A stretch of 64,000 nucleotides of DNA, from positions 434,001 to 498,000 of the forward strand of contig NZ_JAADJT010000002.1 in NCBI RefSeq assembly GCF_011090165.1, read 5' to 3'. This document shows positions 19,379 to 27,316 of this stretch, one piece after another. The position numbers and the translations under genes were made by a program. How positions within the stretch are numbered: position 1 is the first letter of the stretch; each line of letters starts with the position of its first letter. This stretch comes from Duganella aceris (lineage in GTDB: Bacteria > Pseudomonadota > Gammaproteobacteria > Burkholderiales > Burkholderiaceae_D). The notes under the pieces were generated by a model. It was not told where the DNA came from. It made no database searches and was given only the letters and a program-made list of their open reading frames with translations.

Positions 19379-20317
19379 TCAGTCTCGAATCACGCGCGCG
19401 TGGATCACGGCGAACCAGTTGTCCGGATCGGTCCACACATGCGAGGTGGCGAAGCCGGCCCGCTCCAGCAGGCCGACAAACGATTGACGCGTGTACTTGT
19501 AGCTGTCTTCGGTGTGGATACGCTCGCCGCTGGCGAAGCGGCGCGAGCCGCCCTCCCAGCGCACCGTCACTTCGCTGCGCGCCTCCAGATGCATTTCGAT
19601 GCGGCGCTGTTCTTCGTTGAAGAAGGCGCGGTGACGCCATTGGCTCACATCGAAATCGGTGCCGGCCAGGCGGTTCAGGTGGCGCAGCATGTTCAGGTTG
19701 AAGGCCGCCGTCACGCCCAGCGCGTCGTCATAGGCCGCATTCAGCACGTCGCTGTCCTTGACCAGGTCGACGCCGATCAGCAGGCCGCCGTCGTCGCCGG
19801 CGTTGGCACGCAGGCCGCGCAGGAAAGCCACCGCCTGCTCCGGCGGGAAATTGCCGATCGACGAACCCGGATAGAAGAACACCCGGCGCTCGCCGCGCAC
19901 ATTGTCCGGCAGTTCGAAGCCGTTGGAAAAATCCAGCCCCAGCGCGGTCATCTCGATCTGCGGGAAGCGCTGCTGCAGCTGCGTCACCGCGCCGGTGAGG
20001 AAGTCGGCGGAGATATCGACCGGCACGTACTGCGCCGGTTGCAGCAGCGGGAACAGCGACGCCGCCTTGGCGCAATTGCCCGCGCCCAGATCGATCAGCG
20101 CCGACCCCGTGCCGACGCTGCGCGCCATGTCGGCGCCGTGCTCGGCGAAGATGCCGGCCTCGGTGCGGGTTGGATAGTATTCGGGAAGTTCGCAGATCGC
20201 CTCGAACAGCTTGGACCCCAGCCCATCGTAAAAATATTTGGGGGAGAGACTGGCGTTCGGCGCCAGCAGGCCTGCGCTGATTTCGGCGATGGCCGCTGGG
20301 GAGCGGGACGTTTGCAT
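19379..20317 (-). CDS. egtD: L-histidine N-alpha-methyltransferase EgtD
   Basis: A 312-residue SAM-dependent enzyme that trimethylates histidine to hercynine. The N-terminal part has LSPKYFYDGLGSKLFEAICE and LPEYYPTRTEAGIF, typical of EgtD. The SAM site is LIDLGAGNCAKAASL, followed by VPVDISADFL and FFYPGSSIGNFPPEQA. GGLLIGVDLVKD and AAFNLNMLRHLNR complete the family pattern. Hercynine is the shared precursor of ergothioneine (EgtB) and selenoneine (SenA), and both later enzymes are encoded nearby. It is divergent from the selenate-type ABC operon, with a 157-base intergenic region. Confidence 0.92.
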   Translation of the reverse strand: MQTSRSPAAIAEISAGLLAPNASLSPKYFYDGLGSKLFEAICELPEYYPTRTEAGIFAEHGADMARSVGTGSALIDLGAGNCAKAASLFPLLQPAQYVPVDISADFLTGAVTQLQQRFPQIEMTALGLDFSNGFELPDNVRGERRVFFYPGSSIGNFPPEQAVAFLRGLRANAGDDGGLLIGVDLVKDSDVLNAAYDDALGVTAAFNLNMLRHLNRLAGTDFDVSQWRHRAFFNEEQRRIEMHLEARSEVTVRWEGGSRRFASGERIHTEDSYKYTRQSFVGLLERAGFATSHVWTDPDNWFAVIHARVIRD

Positions 20318-20474
20318 ATCGTGCTTTGCCTTTAATTGGGTGGCCGTCCGGGGACGACATTTTTGTTATGATAGCTGAATATCCATTTTGTCGTGCTCCC
20401 CAAAAAGAACTGTGCGGCTTTTCACATTTGGATGGCATCAGCAGGTTAAATTTCACAAAAAAGGCGAATAACTC

Positions 20475-21350
20475 ATGAAAATCTCCAAACGCAACGCGCT
20501 CAAAACGATGCTGACCGCCGGTATGTTGCTGGCCGCTTCGTGGTCGCAAGCCCAATCCGCCGACCGCGTGTTCCGCGTCTCCGCGATTCCGGACGAGGCG
20601 CCGACCGAACTGCAGCGCAAGTTCAAGCCGCTGGGCGAGTATCTGGAGAAGAAGATCGGCATGAAGGTCGAGTTCACCCCTGTCACCGATTACGCCGCTT
20701 CGGTCGAAGCGCTGATCAATAAAAAAGTCGACATGGTGTGGTTCGGCGGCTTCACCTTCGTGCAGGCCAATGAGCGCAGCAAGGGCCAGATCACGCCGCT
20801 GGTGCAACGCGCCGAAGATGAAAAATTCAAGTCGGTGTTCGTCACCACCAACAAGAGCATCAACAGCCTGGGCGACCTGAAAGGCAAGACGCTGAGCTTC
20901 GGTTCCGAGTCCTCGACCTCCGGCCACCTGATGCCGCGCTACTACCTGCTGGCCGCGAAGATCGATCCGGACACCGATCTGAAACGCATCGCCTTCTCCG
21001 GCGCGCATGACGCCACCGTCGCCGCCGTCGCCGGCGGCAAGGTCGATGCCGGCGCGCTGAACATCTCGGTGTGGGAAAAACTGGTCGGCGAGAAGAAGGT
21101 CGATCCGGCCGTGGTGCGCGTGTTCTACACCACCCCCGGCTACTACGACTACAACTGGTCGGTGCGCACCGACATGAACGCGGACCTGAAGAAAAAGCTG
21201 ACCGACGCCTTCCTGGCGCTGGACCCGTCCAAGCCTGAAGACAAGGCCATCATGGAACTGCAGCGCGCGTCCAAGTTCATTCCGACCAAGGCCGAGAACT
21301 ACAAGAACATCGAAGCCGCAGCACAAAACGCCGGACTGCTGAAGAAGTAA
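20475..21350 (+). CDS. PhnD-like periplasmic binding protein, putative selenate ABC transporter
   Basis: A 291-residue periplasmic protein with a signal peptide (about 27 residues, ending SWSQAQS). The mature part starts RVFRVSAIPDEAPTEL and continues KFKPLGEYLEKKIG, DYAASVEALINKKVDMVWFG and, in the second lobe, SFGSESSTSGHLMP. This is the phosphonate/phosphite binding-protein fold. From memory, proteins with this AIPDEAPTEL start are labelled putative selenate ABC transporter substrate-binding proteins. Its place beside egtBD and senABC supports selenium oxyanion uptake, but phosphonate or another anion is possible. It is the first gene of a five-gene operon. Confidence 0.8.
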   Translation: MKISKRNALKTMLTAGMLLAASWSQAQSADRVFRVSAIPDEAPTELQRKFKPLGEYLEKKIGMKVEFTPVTDYAASVEALINKKVDMVWFGGFTFVQANERSKGQITPLVQRAEDEKFKSVFVTTNKSINSLGDLKGKTLSFGSESSTSGHLMPRYYLLAAKIDPDTDLKRIAFSGAHDATVAAVAGGKVDAGALNISVWEKLVGEKKVDPAVVRVFYTTPGYYDYNWSVRTDMNADLKKKLTDAFLALDPSKPEDKAIMELQRASKFIPTKAENYKNIEAAAQNAGLLKK

Positions 21351-21354
21351 ATCG

Positions 21355-22173
21355 ATGTTGACATACGAACTGCGGAACCTGACGGTGCGGCATCTGACCG
21401 CATCCAAGGCTCCGGCGCTGCAAGCGATTTCCCTGACCATCGAACAGGGCGAGCAGCTGGCCCTGATCGGCCCATCCGGCGCCGGCAAGACCACCTTGCT
21501 GGCGACGCTGGCCTGTGCCCACAAGCCGGCCGACGGCGCCTTCCAGGCCTTCGGCAGCGACCCGTGGGCGCTGGGCGAGGCCGCGCGTCATCGCTTGCGG
21601 GCGCAGTTGTTCCTGGCGCCGCAGACGCCGCCGCTGCCGCCGCGCCAGCGCGTGGTGACGGCGGTGCTGGCCGCGCGCCTGCCGCAATGGACTTTGTGGC
21701 GCGCGCTGGTGTCGCTGTTCAAGCCCGCCGATCCGGAAGCGGCGTGGCAGGCGCTGTCGCGCTTCAACCTCGGCGACAAACTGTATTCCCGCGTCGACCG
21801 CCTGTCCGGCGGCGAACGCCAGCGCTGCGGCCTGGCGCGGCTGCTGCTGTCGCCGGCCAAGGCGCTGCTGGTGGACGAGCCGCTGTCCGCGCTCGATCCC
21901 GCCCTGTCCGAACTGACGCTGGCCACGCTGCGCGAAGAAGCCAGGGCGCGCAACGCCACGCTGGTGTGCAGCCTGCACCAGGTCGACCTTGCGCTGAGCC
22001 ACTTCACCCGCATCGTCGCGCTGCGCGACGGCCGCATCGAATTCGACCTGCCGCGCGACCAGGTCACGCCGCAGATGATCGCCGCGCTGTACGCCGGCGA
22101 GCAGCCCGCCGCCAGCAAGCCGCATGACGACGACGCCATGGCGGTCAAACTCGGCATCGGCGCCTGCCTGTAA
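21355..22173 (+). CDS. PhnC-like ABC transporter ATPase
   Basis: A 272-residue cytoplasmic ABC ATPase. The Walker A motif is GPSGAGKTTLL near residue 42, the signature is LSGGERQRCGLARL, and Walker B is ALLVDEPLSALDP. It is followed by the switch His in CSLHQVDLAL. The layout matches PhnC, the partner of PhnD/PhnE-type systems. It starts 4 bases after the binding-protein gene, and its stop overlaps the start of the first permease, so it is translated as part of the operon. It should power import through the two permeases encoded next. Confidence 0.85.
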   Translation: MLTYELRNLTVRHLTASKAPALQAISLTIEQGEQLALIGPSGAGKTTLLATLACAHKPADGAFQAFGSDPWALGEAARHRLRAQLFLAPQTPPLPPRQRVVTAVLAARLPQWTLWRALVSLFKPADPEAAWQALSRFNLGDKLYSRVDRLSGGERQRCGLARLLLSPAKALLVDEPLSALDPALSELTLATLREEARARNATLVCSLHQVDLALSHFTRIVALRDGRIEFDLPRDQVTPQMIAALYAGEQPAASKPHDDDAMAVKLGIGACL

Positions 22174-23009
22174 TGACCGCTGCGTCGACACCCAATCCGT
22201 ATCACGACCCGGCCTGGCGCGGCCGCCTGATCGCCTGCGCGGTCGCGCTGCTGGTGCTGTGGCCGATGCTGGTGGTCAGCGAATTCAAGCCGTGGATCCT
22301 GTTCGACTGGCAGAGCCTGACCTCCACCGGCCGCTTCCTGTCCGATTTCCTCACACCCGCCCACAGCATGGAATTCCTCGCCATGCTGCTGCGCGAAACC
22401 TGGCAGACCGTGGCCATCGCCACCGCCGGCCTGACGCTGGCCCTGCTGGGCGCGATCCCCGCCACGCTGCTGGTCAACGAGCAGCTGTCGATCTCCGCGC
22501 TCGGCACCGGCCGCATGCGCCCCCTCGCGCGGCTGCTGCGCCAGGGCGTGCGCTGGGCGCTGGTGTTGTTGCGCAGCGTGCCGGAGCTGGTGTGGGCGCT
22601 GCTGTTCGTGCGCATCATCGGCCTCGGCCCGACCGCTGGCGTGCTGGCCATCGCCCTCACCTACTGCGGCATGCTGGGCAAGGTCTACGCCGAGATCCTC
22701 GAATCGTCCGACGCCCACGCCAGCGACACGCTGCTGGCCAACGGCAGCGGACGACTGGCGGCGCTGCTGTACGGCGCGCTGCCGGAGGCCGCGTCGGAAC
22801 TGATGTCCTACACCGTCTACCGCTGGGAGTGCGCGATCCGCGGCTCGGTGGTGATGGGCTTCGTCGGCGCCGGCGGCCTTGGCCAGCGCATGGATGAATC
22901 GATGAAGATGCTGGCCGGCTCGGAAGTCGCCTCGATGCTGCTGGTGTTCGTCGCGCTGGTGGCCCTGGCCGATTTGTTCTCCAAAGTCCTGCGCCGGAGG
23001 CTGGGATGA
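22173..23009 (+). CDS. PhnE-like ABC transporter permease 1
   Basis: A 278-residue inner-membrane permease with about six membrane segments. The cytoplasmic coupling loop reads LLYGALPEAASELMSYTVYRWECAIRG, the EAA-type region of phosphonate-family permeases. It is followed by the C-terminal VVMGFVGAGGLGQRM. Its ATG overlaps the stop of the ATPase gene, and its own stop overlaps the start of the second permease (ATGA). It is related to the next gene and the pair probably forms a heterodimeric channel. Confidence 0.85.
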   Translation: MTAASTPNPYHDPAWRGRLIACAVALLVLWPMLVVSEFKPWILFDWQSLTSTGRFLSDFLTPAHSMEFLAMLLRETWQTVAIATAGLTLALLGAIPATLLVNEQLSISALGTGRMRPLARLLRQGVRWALVLLRSVPELVWALLFVRIIGLGPTAGVLAIALTYCGMLGKVYAEILESSDAHASDTLLANGSGRLAALLYGALPEAASELMSYTVYRWECAIRGSVVMGFVGAGGLGQRMDESMKMLAGSEVASMLLVFVALVALADLFSKVLRRRLG

Positions 23010-23803
23010 GGCATCACCCGAACCTGCCAAGCCCGCCGCCGCGCGACTGGACCGTGCTGACGCTGATGCTGCTGTTGCTGGTGTTGGTCGTCGCCAGCTT
23101 CGCCGCGTTGCCGCTGAAGTGGCGCGACTTCTTCACCCTCGACGCGGTCAACGGCACCATCGAACTGCTGCAAGGCTTCGCGCCGCCGGACCTGTCGATC
23201 GGCTTCGTCACAAAGACCGCGTGGGCCACCGTCGAAACGCTGGCCATGTCGGCGCTCGGCACGCTGCTGGCGGTGCTGGCCGGCCTGGCGTTCTCGCTGC
23301 CGGCGTCGGGCCGCTTCGGCAAGGCCGCGCGCGGCGGCACGCGCTCGCTGCTCAACGTGCTGCGTTCGATCCCGGAACTGGTGTGGGCCTCGATCCTGCT
23401 GATCGCGGCGGGCCTCGGCCCGTTCGGCGGCACGCTGGCGCTGGCCGCGCACACCGCCGGCGTGCTGGGTCGCTTGTTCGCCGATTCGCTGGAAAACGCC
23501 GCGCCGCTGCCGGAGCAAAGCCTGCGCACCAACGGCGCCTCGGCGATGAGCGCCTTCTTCTACGCCACGCTGCCGCAAACGCTGCCGCAGATGCTGTCGT
23601 ACACGCTGTACCGCTGGGAGAACAACATCCGCGCCGCCGCCATCCTCGGCGTGGTCGGCGCCGGCGGCCTGGGGCAGATGCTCAAGTATCACCTGTCGCT
23701 GTTCCAGATGCAGAAGGCGGCCACCGTCATCCTCGCCATGCTGCTGCTGGTCGCCCTGGTCGACGCCATCAGCTTCGCCATGCGCCGCGCCCTCACCCGT
23801 TAA
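23006..23803 (+). CDS. PhnE-like ABC transporter permease 2
   Basis: A 265-residue inner-membrane permease with about six membrane segments, clearly related to the preceding gene. Its coupling loop is FFYATLPQTLPQMLSYTLYR and it ends in ILGVVGAGGLGQMLKYHL. It overlaps the upstream permease by four bases (ATGA). Phosphonate-type systems often have one PhnE acting as a homodimer; here two diverged copies are present, as in some phosphite/selenate-type operons. The second ATPase gene begins 14 bases later. Confidence 0.85.
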   Translation: MRHHPNLPSPPPRDWTVLTLMLLLLVLVVASFAALPLKWRDFFTLDAVNGTIELLQGFAPPDLSIGFVTKTAWATVETLAMSALGTLLAVLAGLAFSLPASGRFGKAARGGTRSLLNVLRSIPELVWASILLIAAGLGPFGGTLALAAHTAGVLGRLFADSLENAAPLPEQSLRTNGASAMSAFFYATLPQTLPQMLSYTLYRWENNIRAAAILGVVGAGGLGQMLKYHLSLFQMQKAATVILAMLLLVALVDAISFAMRRALTR

Positions 23804-23817
23804 TCTCAAAGGCCGTC

Positions 23818-24501
23818 ATGCTGGAACTGCGCAACCTCTCCAAATCCTATGCGGGCGGCCGTCCGGTGCTGGACCGCCTGTCGTGGCGCTTCAAGGCCGG
23901 CGAGTTCGTCGCCATCATGGGCGATTCCGGGGTCGGGAAATCGACGCTGCTGAATCTGATCGCCGGCCTCGATACGCCGGATCCGGCGGCGGGCGAAGCG
24001 CCGATCGTCATCGACGGCATCGCGATGTCCGGCCTGGACGACGACGCCGCCACCCGGCTGCGGCGCGCACGCATGGGTTTCATCTTTCAAGCCTTCCACG
24101 TGCTGCCGCATCTGACCCTGCTGCAGAATGTCGCGCTGCCGCTGCTGCTCAACGGCCTGCCCACCGCGCGCGCGGCCGAGATGCTGGACGCGGTCGGCCT
24201 CGGCGGGCGCGGCCACGACTTCCCGCACCAGCTCTCCGGCGGTGAAATGCAGCGCGTCGCGATCGCCCGCGCGCTGGTGCACCGCCCGGCGCTGGTGCTG
24301 GCCGACGAACCGACCGGCAATCTCGACCCGGATACCGCCCACAGCATCCTGACGCTGCTCCGGCGCGAAATCAAAGCCACCGGCGCGTGCGCGATCATGG
24401 TGACACATTCGCAATCTTCTGCCGAAATGACAGACAAAATCCTACATTTATCCAAATCCGGGCTACAAGAAACAACAATCGTCAACCCGTTTGCGCAATA
24501 A
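23818..24501 (+). CDS. LolD-like ABC transporter ATPase
   Basis: A 227-residue ABC ATPase of a different branch from the first. Walker A is GDSGVGKSTLLNLIAG, the signature LSGGEMQRVAIARAL, Walker B ALVLADEPTGNLDP, and the D-loop/His VTHSQSSAEM. These are hallmarks of the LolD/MacB-type ATPases, which usually work with FtsX-like permeases rather than PhnE-like ones. No FtsX-like permease lies nearby. Its place 14 bases behind the permeases suggests it is part of the same operon. Whether it serves the importer or another machine is open. Confidence 0.82.
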   Translation: MLELRNLSKSYAGGRPVLDRLSWRFKAGEFVAIMGDSGVGKSTLLNLIAGLDTPDPAAGEAPIVIDGIAMSGLDDDAATRLRRARMGFIFQAFHVLPHLTLLQNVALPLLLNGLPTARAAEMLDAVGLGGRGHDFPHQLSGGEMQRVAIARALVHRPALVLADEPTGNLDPDTAHSILTLLRREIKATGACAIMVTHSQSSAEMTDKILHLSKSGLQETTIVNPFAQ

Positions 24502-24676
24502 ACAAGATAATTTATTTGGCAAAGCCTGCACTTTTTTGCTCAGCGTAGTATTATTGAAATTAACTTGCATGGTTATCAAGAATGTTGAGTCGCGTACCAC
24601 ATTCAGACCAATAATGTGGGCGCTAGCCTTGCCGGGAAACGTCTTTATTCACGTTTTGAGCAAAGGAGGAGCAAAC

Positions 24677-24964
24677 ATGAACGTACGGCAAAAGAAGCTG
24701 GAACTGATCGAAGCCATGAATCGTGCTCGGGCACTGGAACCTTCCAGTTTTGTCCCGAACAAGCTGCTTGATACTTTGATCGAAAAAATGAACTTGAAGA
24801 ACGATGCAGAGTTGTGCCGTGTTTTGGAAGTACAGCCACCCATCATCAGCAAGATCCGACACCGGAAGTTGGCGGTTGGTGCGACGATTTTGCTACGTAT
24901 GCATGAGAAGTCAGATATCAGCATACGTGAATTGAAAGATCTGTCGACCGCCTCAATGCATTGA
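24677..24964 (+). CDS. Small helix-turn-helix protein (95 aa)
   Basis: A 95-residue soluble protein. The middle, AELCRVLEVQPPIISKIRHRK and then LAVGATILLRMHEKSDI, looks like an XRE/Cro-type helix-turn-helix. The first 40 residues are helical and charged. A very strong ribosome binding site (AAAGGAGGAG) precedes the ATG. The 175 bases before it are AT-rich compared with their surroundings and probably carry its promoter. It is convergent with the YdeI-like gene. The targets are unknown; I cannot say whether it acts on the selenium region upstream. Confidence 0.65.
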   Translation: MNVRQKKLELIEAMNRARALEPSSFVPNKLLDTLIEKMNLKNDAELCRVLEVQPPIISKIRHRKLAVGATILLRMHEKSDISIRELKDLSTASMH

Positions 24965-24990
24965 ACAGCACAGCTGATCTTGCCATGCCA

Positions 24991-25016
24991 GGCGCCGGCA
25001 TGCGGTATCCGGCGCC
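24991..25016. terminator. Candidate terminator hairpin between convergent genes
   Basis: Arms GGCGCCGG and CCGGCGCC pair around a 10-base loop, in the gap between the HTH gene and the YdeI-like gene. The following bases are CCTTAATG without a long T-run, so the assignment is moderate. Confidence 0.45.
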
Positions 25017-25101
25017 CCTTAATGCGCCCTTGCGTACAGCCCAAACCCCGCTGAACGCCGCATTTTCCCTTTAAGACCGCCCGAAAGTCATCGCGGTCGC
25101 A

Positions 25102-25701
25102 CTAACACTTCTCGTATTTCCAATTTCGTGACTTGCCTTCGGCAATCCACTCGATCGCCTGTTCCAGTCGCCGGTTGCGCGTCGCCTCGGTTTTCGCCTC
25201 GGCGATCCACTCGGCGTAGTCGCGCTGCTTGCTCGGGCTGAAGGCGTCGAAGTGCCGGCGCGCGGCCGGAGCTTGCTTCAGCGCTGCCGCCAGTTCGTCG
25301 GGGATGGTCAGCGCGCGCGCTTCGGCGGGCTTGGCGCGCGCCGGCGCGGCCACGCCGTCGTCGTTCAGCTTCATGGCCTGCTTGATGTAGGCGGTGAGCA
25401 CCTTCTTCGACGGCAGGTCCTTCAGCGAGGCGATGCGGCCGAACTGCCCCATCGCCTCGCGATTGGCTTCGTAGGCCATCAGCAACTCGGCCTTCCAGAA
25501 ATTCAGCGCGCAGTGCGCCTTGAAGGAAGCCATGCTGCACATCATGCCCTTGTACATGAAGTGCGGGAAGCCCCACTTGATGGTCTCCTCCACCTCGGGG
25601 CAGGCCGCATGCACCACGGCGCGCAGGTGTTCGAGGATGGGTTGCGCAAAGTCGGCGGATTTTGCGATATAGGCGTCTACGCGCGAATCGATGGTCGTCA
25701 T
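25102..25701 (-). CDS. YdeI/OmpD-associated family protein with DUF1801 domain
   Basis: A 199-residue cytoplasmic protein. The first part (residues about 15-120) is a DUF1801 domain with ILEHLRAVVHAACPEVEETI, KWGFPHFMYKG and MCSMASFKAHCALNFWK. The C-terminal part, LTIPDELAAALKQAPAARRH followed by FDAFSPSKQRDYAEWIAEAK, is the OmdA/YdeI domain. YdeI-type proteins are linked to stress and antimicrobial-peptide tolerance in enterobacteria; no enzymatic role is known to me. It is a single gene, divergent from the DUF1800 lipoprotein gene. Confidence 0.85.
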   Translation of the reverse strand: MTTIDSRVDAYIAKSADFAQPILEHLRAVVHAACPEVEETIKWGFPHFMYKGMMCSMASFKAHCALNFWKAELLMAYEANREAMGQFGRIASLKDLPSKKVLTAYIKQAMKLNDDGVAAPARAKPAEARALTIPDELAAALKQAPAARRHFDAFSPSKQRDYAEWIAEAKTEATRNRRLEQAIEWIAEGKSRNWKYEKC

Positions 25702-25786
25702 GGTAATAAGCTATCACGTAACATTTTGTTGCACGATACACAGCACACATACAGTTGTCGAGTAATTTTGGCATACTCTGCTGACT

Positions 25787-27304
25787 ATGAGAACCGCCAC
25801 CCTCCTCTTGTTCCTGCTCGCCGGCTGCGCCGGCACCGCGCCGAAAACGCCAGCGCCATCCGATCCGGCGGCGCTGAGCAGCGCCCTCAATCGCGTCAGC
25901 TGGGGCGTCAACCTGAGCACCTACCAGCAGGCCGAAAAGCTCGGCTACGACGCCTGGCTGGAACGGCAACTGCATCCGGCGCCGGCCGTGCTGCCGGCCG
26001 ATGCGCAGGCGCAGATCGACGCCATGACCATCACCAGGACGCCGCTGCCGCAACTGGTGCGCGACCTGGAGCAGCAGCGCAAGGACTACGACAAGGCGAT
26101 GGCCGACGACGACGCCAAGAAAGCCGCGCAGCGCGCCTACCAGCAGGAGCTGAACCGGCTGGCGCGCGAAGCGGCCACGCGCTCGCTGCTGCGCGACCTG
26201 TATTCGCCGAATCAGCTGCAGGAGCAGATGACCTGGTTCTGGATGAACCACTTCAACGTCCACCAGGCCAAGAGCAATCTGCGCGTGCTGGTCGGCGACT
26301 ATGAGGAGACCGCGATCCGCCCGCACGCGCTGGGCAAGTTCCGCGACCTGCTGGCCGCCACGCTGCGACATCCGGCGATGATCCGCTACCTCGACAACGA
26401 ACAGAACGCCGCCAACCGCATCAACGAGAACTACGCGCGCGAGATCATGGAGCTGCATACGCTGGGCGTGGACGGCGGCTACAGCCAGGGCGACGTGCAG
26501 CAGCTGGCGCGCATCCTCACCGGGGTCGGCGTCAACCTCGGCGACAGCATGCCGAACGTGAAGAAAGACAAGCTGGATCAGTATGTGCGCAAAGGCCTGT
26601 TCGAGTTCAACCCGAACCGTCACGACTACGGCGACAAGCAATTCCTCGGCGCCACCGTCAAGGGACGCGGCCTGGCCGAAGTCGACGAAGCGCTGGACCG
26701 CCTGAGCCGCCATCCGGCCACGGCGCGCTACGTCAGCAGGAAGCTGGCGGTCTACTTCGTCGCCGACGAACCGCCGCCGGCGCTGGTCGAGCGCATGGCC
26801 GCCAGCTTCCTCGCCAGCGACGGCGACATCGCCGCCACCTTGCGCACCATGTTCACCTCGGCCGAGTTCACGCAATCGCTGGGCCGCAAATTCAAGGACC
26901 CGGTGCACTACGTGGTGTCGGCGGTGCGCCTGACCTACGACGACAAGGTGGTGCTGAACGCCGGTCCGATGCTGAACTGGCTCACGCGCATGGCCGAACC
27001 GCTGTACGGCCGCCAGACGCCGGACGGCTATCCGCTGACGCAATCCGGCTGGGCGAGTCCGGGCCAGATGACCACCCGCTTTGAAATCGCCAAGGCCATC
27101 GGCACCGGCAGCAACGGCTTGTTCAAGGCCGAGGGACCGCAGCCGCAGGAACGCCCCGCCTTCCCGCAGTTGGCCAACGCGCTGTATTACCAATCGCTGC
27201 AAAAATCGCTGGCGGCGCCCACCCGCCAGGCGCTGGAGCAAGCCGGCTCGCCGCAGGAGTGGAACACGCTGCTGCTGTCGTCGCCCGAACTGATGCATCG
27301 ATAA
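25787..27304 (+). CDS. DUF1800 domain lipoprotein
   Basis: A 505-residue exported protein. The N-terminus ends in a lipobox, LLAGC with Cys14, so it is probably a lipoprotein. The DUF1800 domain covers nearly all of the rest: NRVSWGVNLSTYQQAEKLGY at the start, QMTWFWMNHFNVH, NENYAREIMELHTLGVDGGY in the middle and an LG motif near the end. DUF1800 proteins almost always pair with a DUF1501 protein, and the partner follows 12 bases downstream. The pair is widespread, exported and of unknown function. Confidence 0.88.
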   Translation: MRTATLLLFLLAGCAGTAPKTPAPSDPAALSSALNRVSWGVNLSTYQQAEKLGYDAWLERQLHPAPAVLPADAQAQIDAMTITRTPLPQLVRDLEQQRKDYDKAMADDDAKKAAQRAYQQELNRLAREAATRSLLRDLYSPNQLQEQMTWFWMNHFNVHQAKSNLRVLVGDYEETAIRPHALGKFRDLLAATLRHPAMIRYLDNEQNAANRINENYAREIMELHTLGVDGGYSQGDVQQLARILTGVGVNLGDSMPNVKKDKLDQYVRKGLFEFNPNRHDYGDKQFLGATVKGRGLAEVDEALDRLSRHPATARYVSRKLAVYFVADEPPPALVERMAASFLASDGDIAATLRTMFTSAEFTQSLGRKFKDPVHYVVSAVRLTYDDKVVLNAGPMLNWLTRMAEPLYGRQTPDGYPLTQSGWASPGQMTTRFEIAKAIGTGSNGLFKAEGPQPQERPAFPQLANALYYQSLQKSLAAPTRQALEQAGSPQEWNTLLLSSPELMHR

Positions 27305-27316
27305 GGAGGTCGCACG

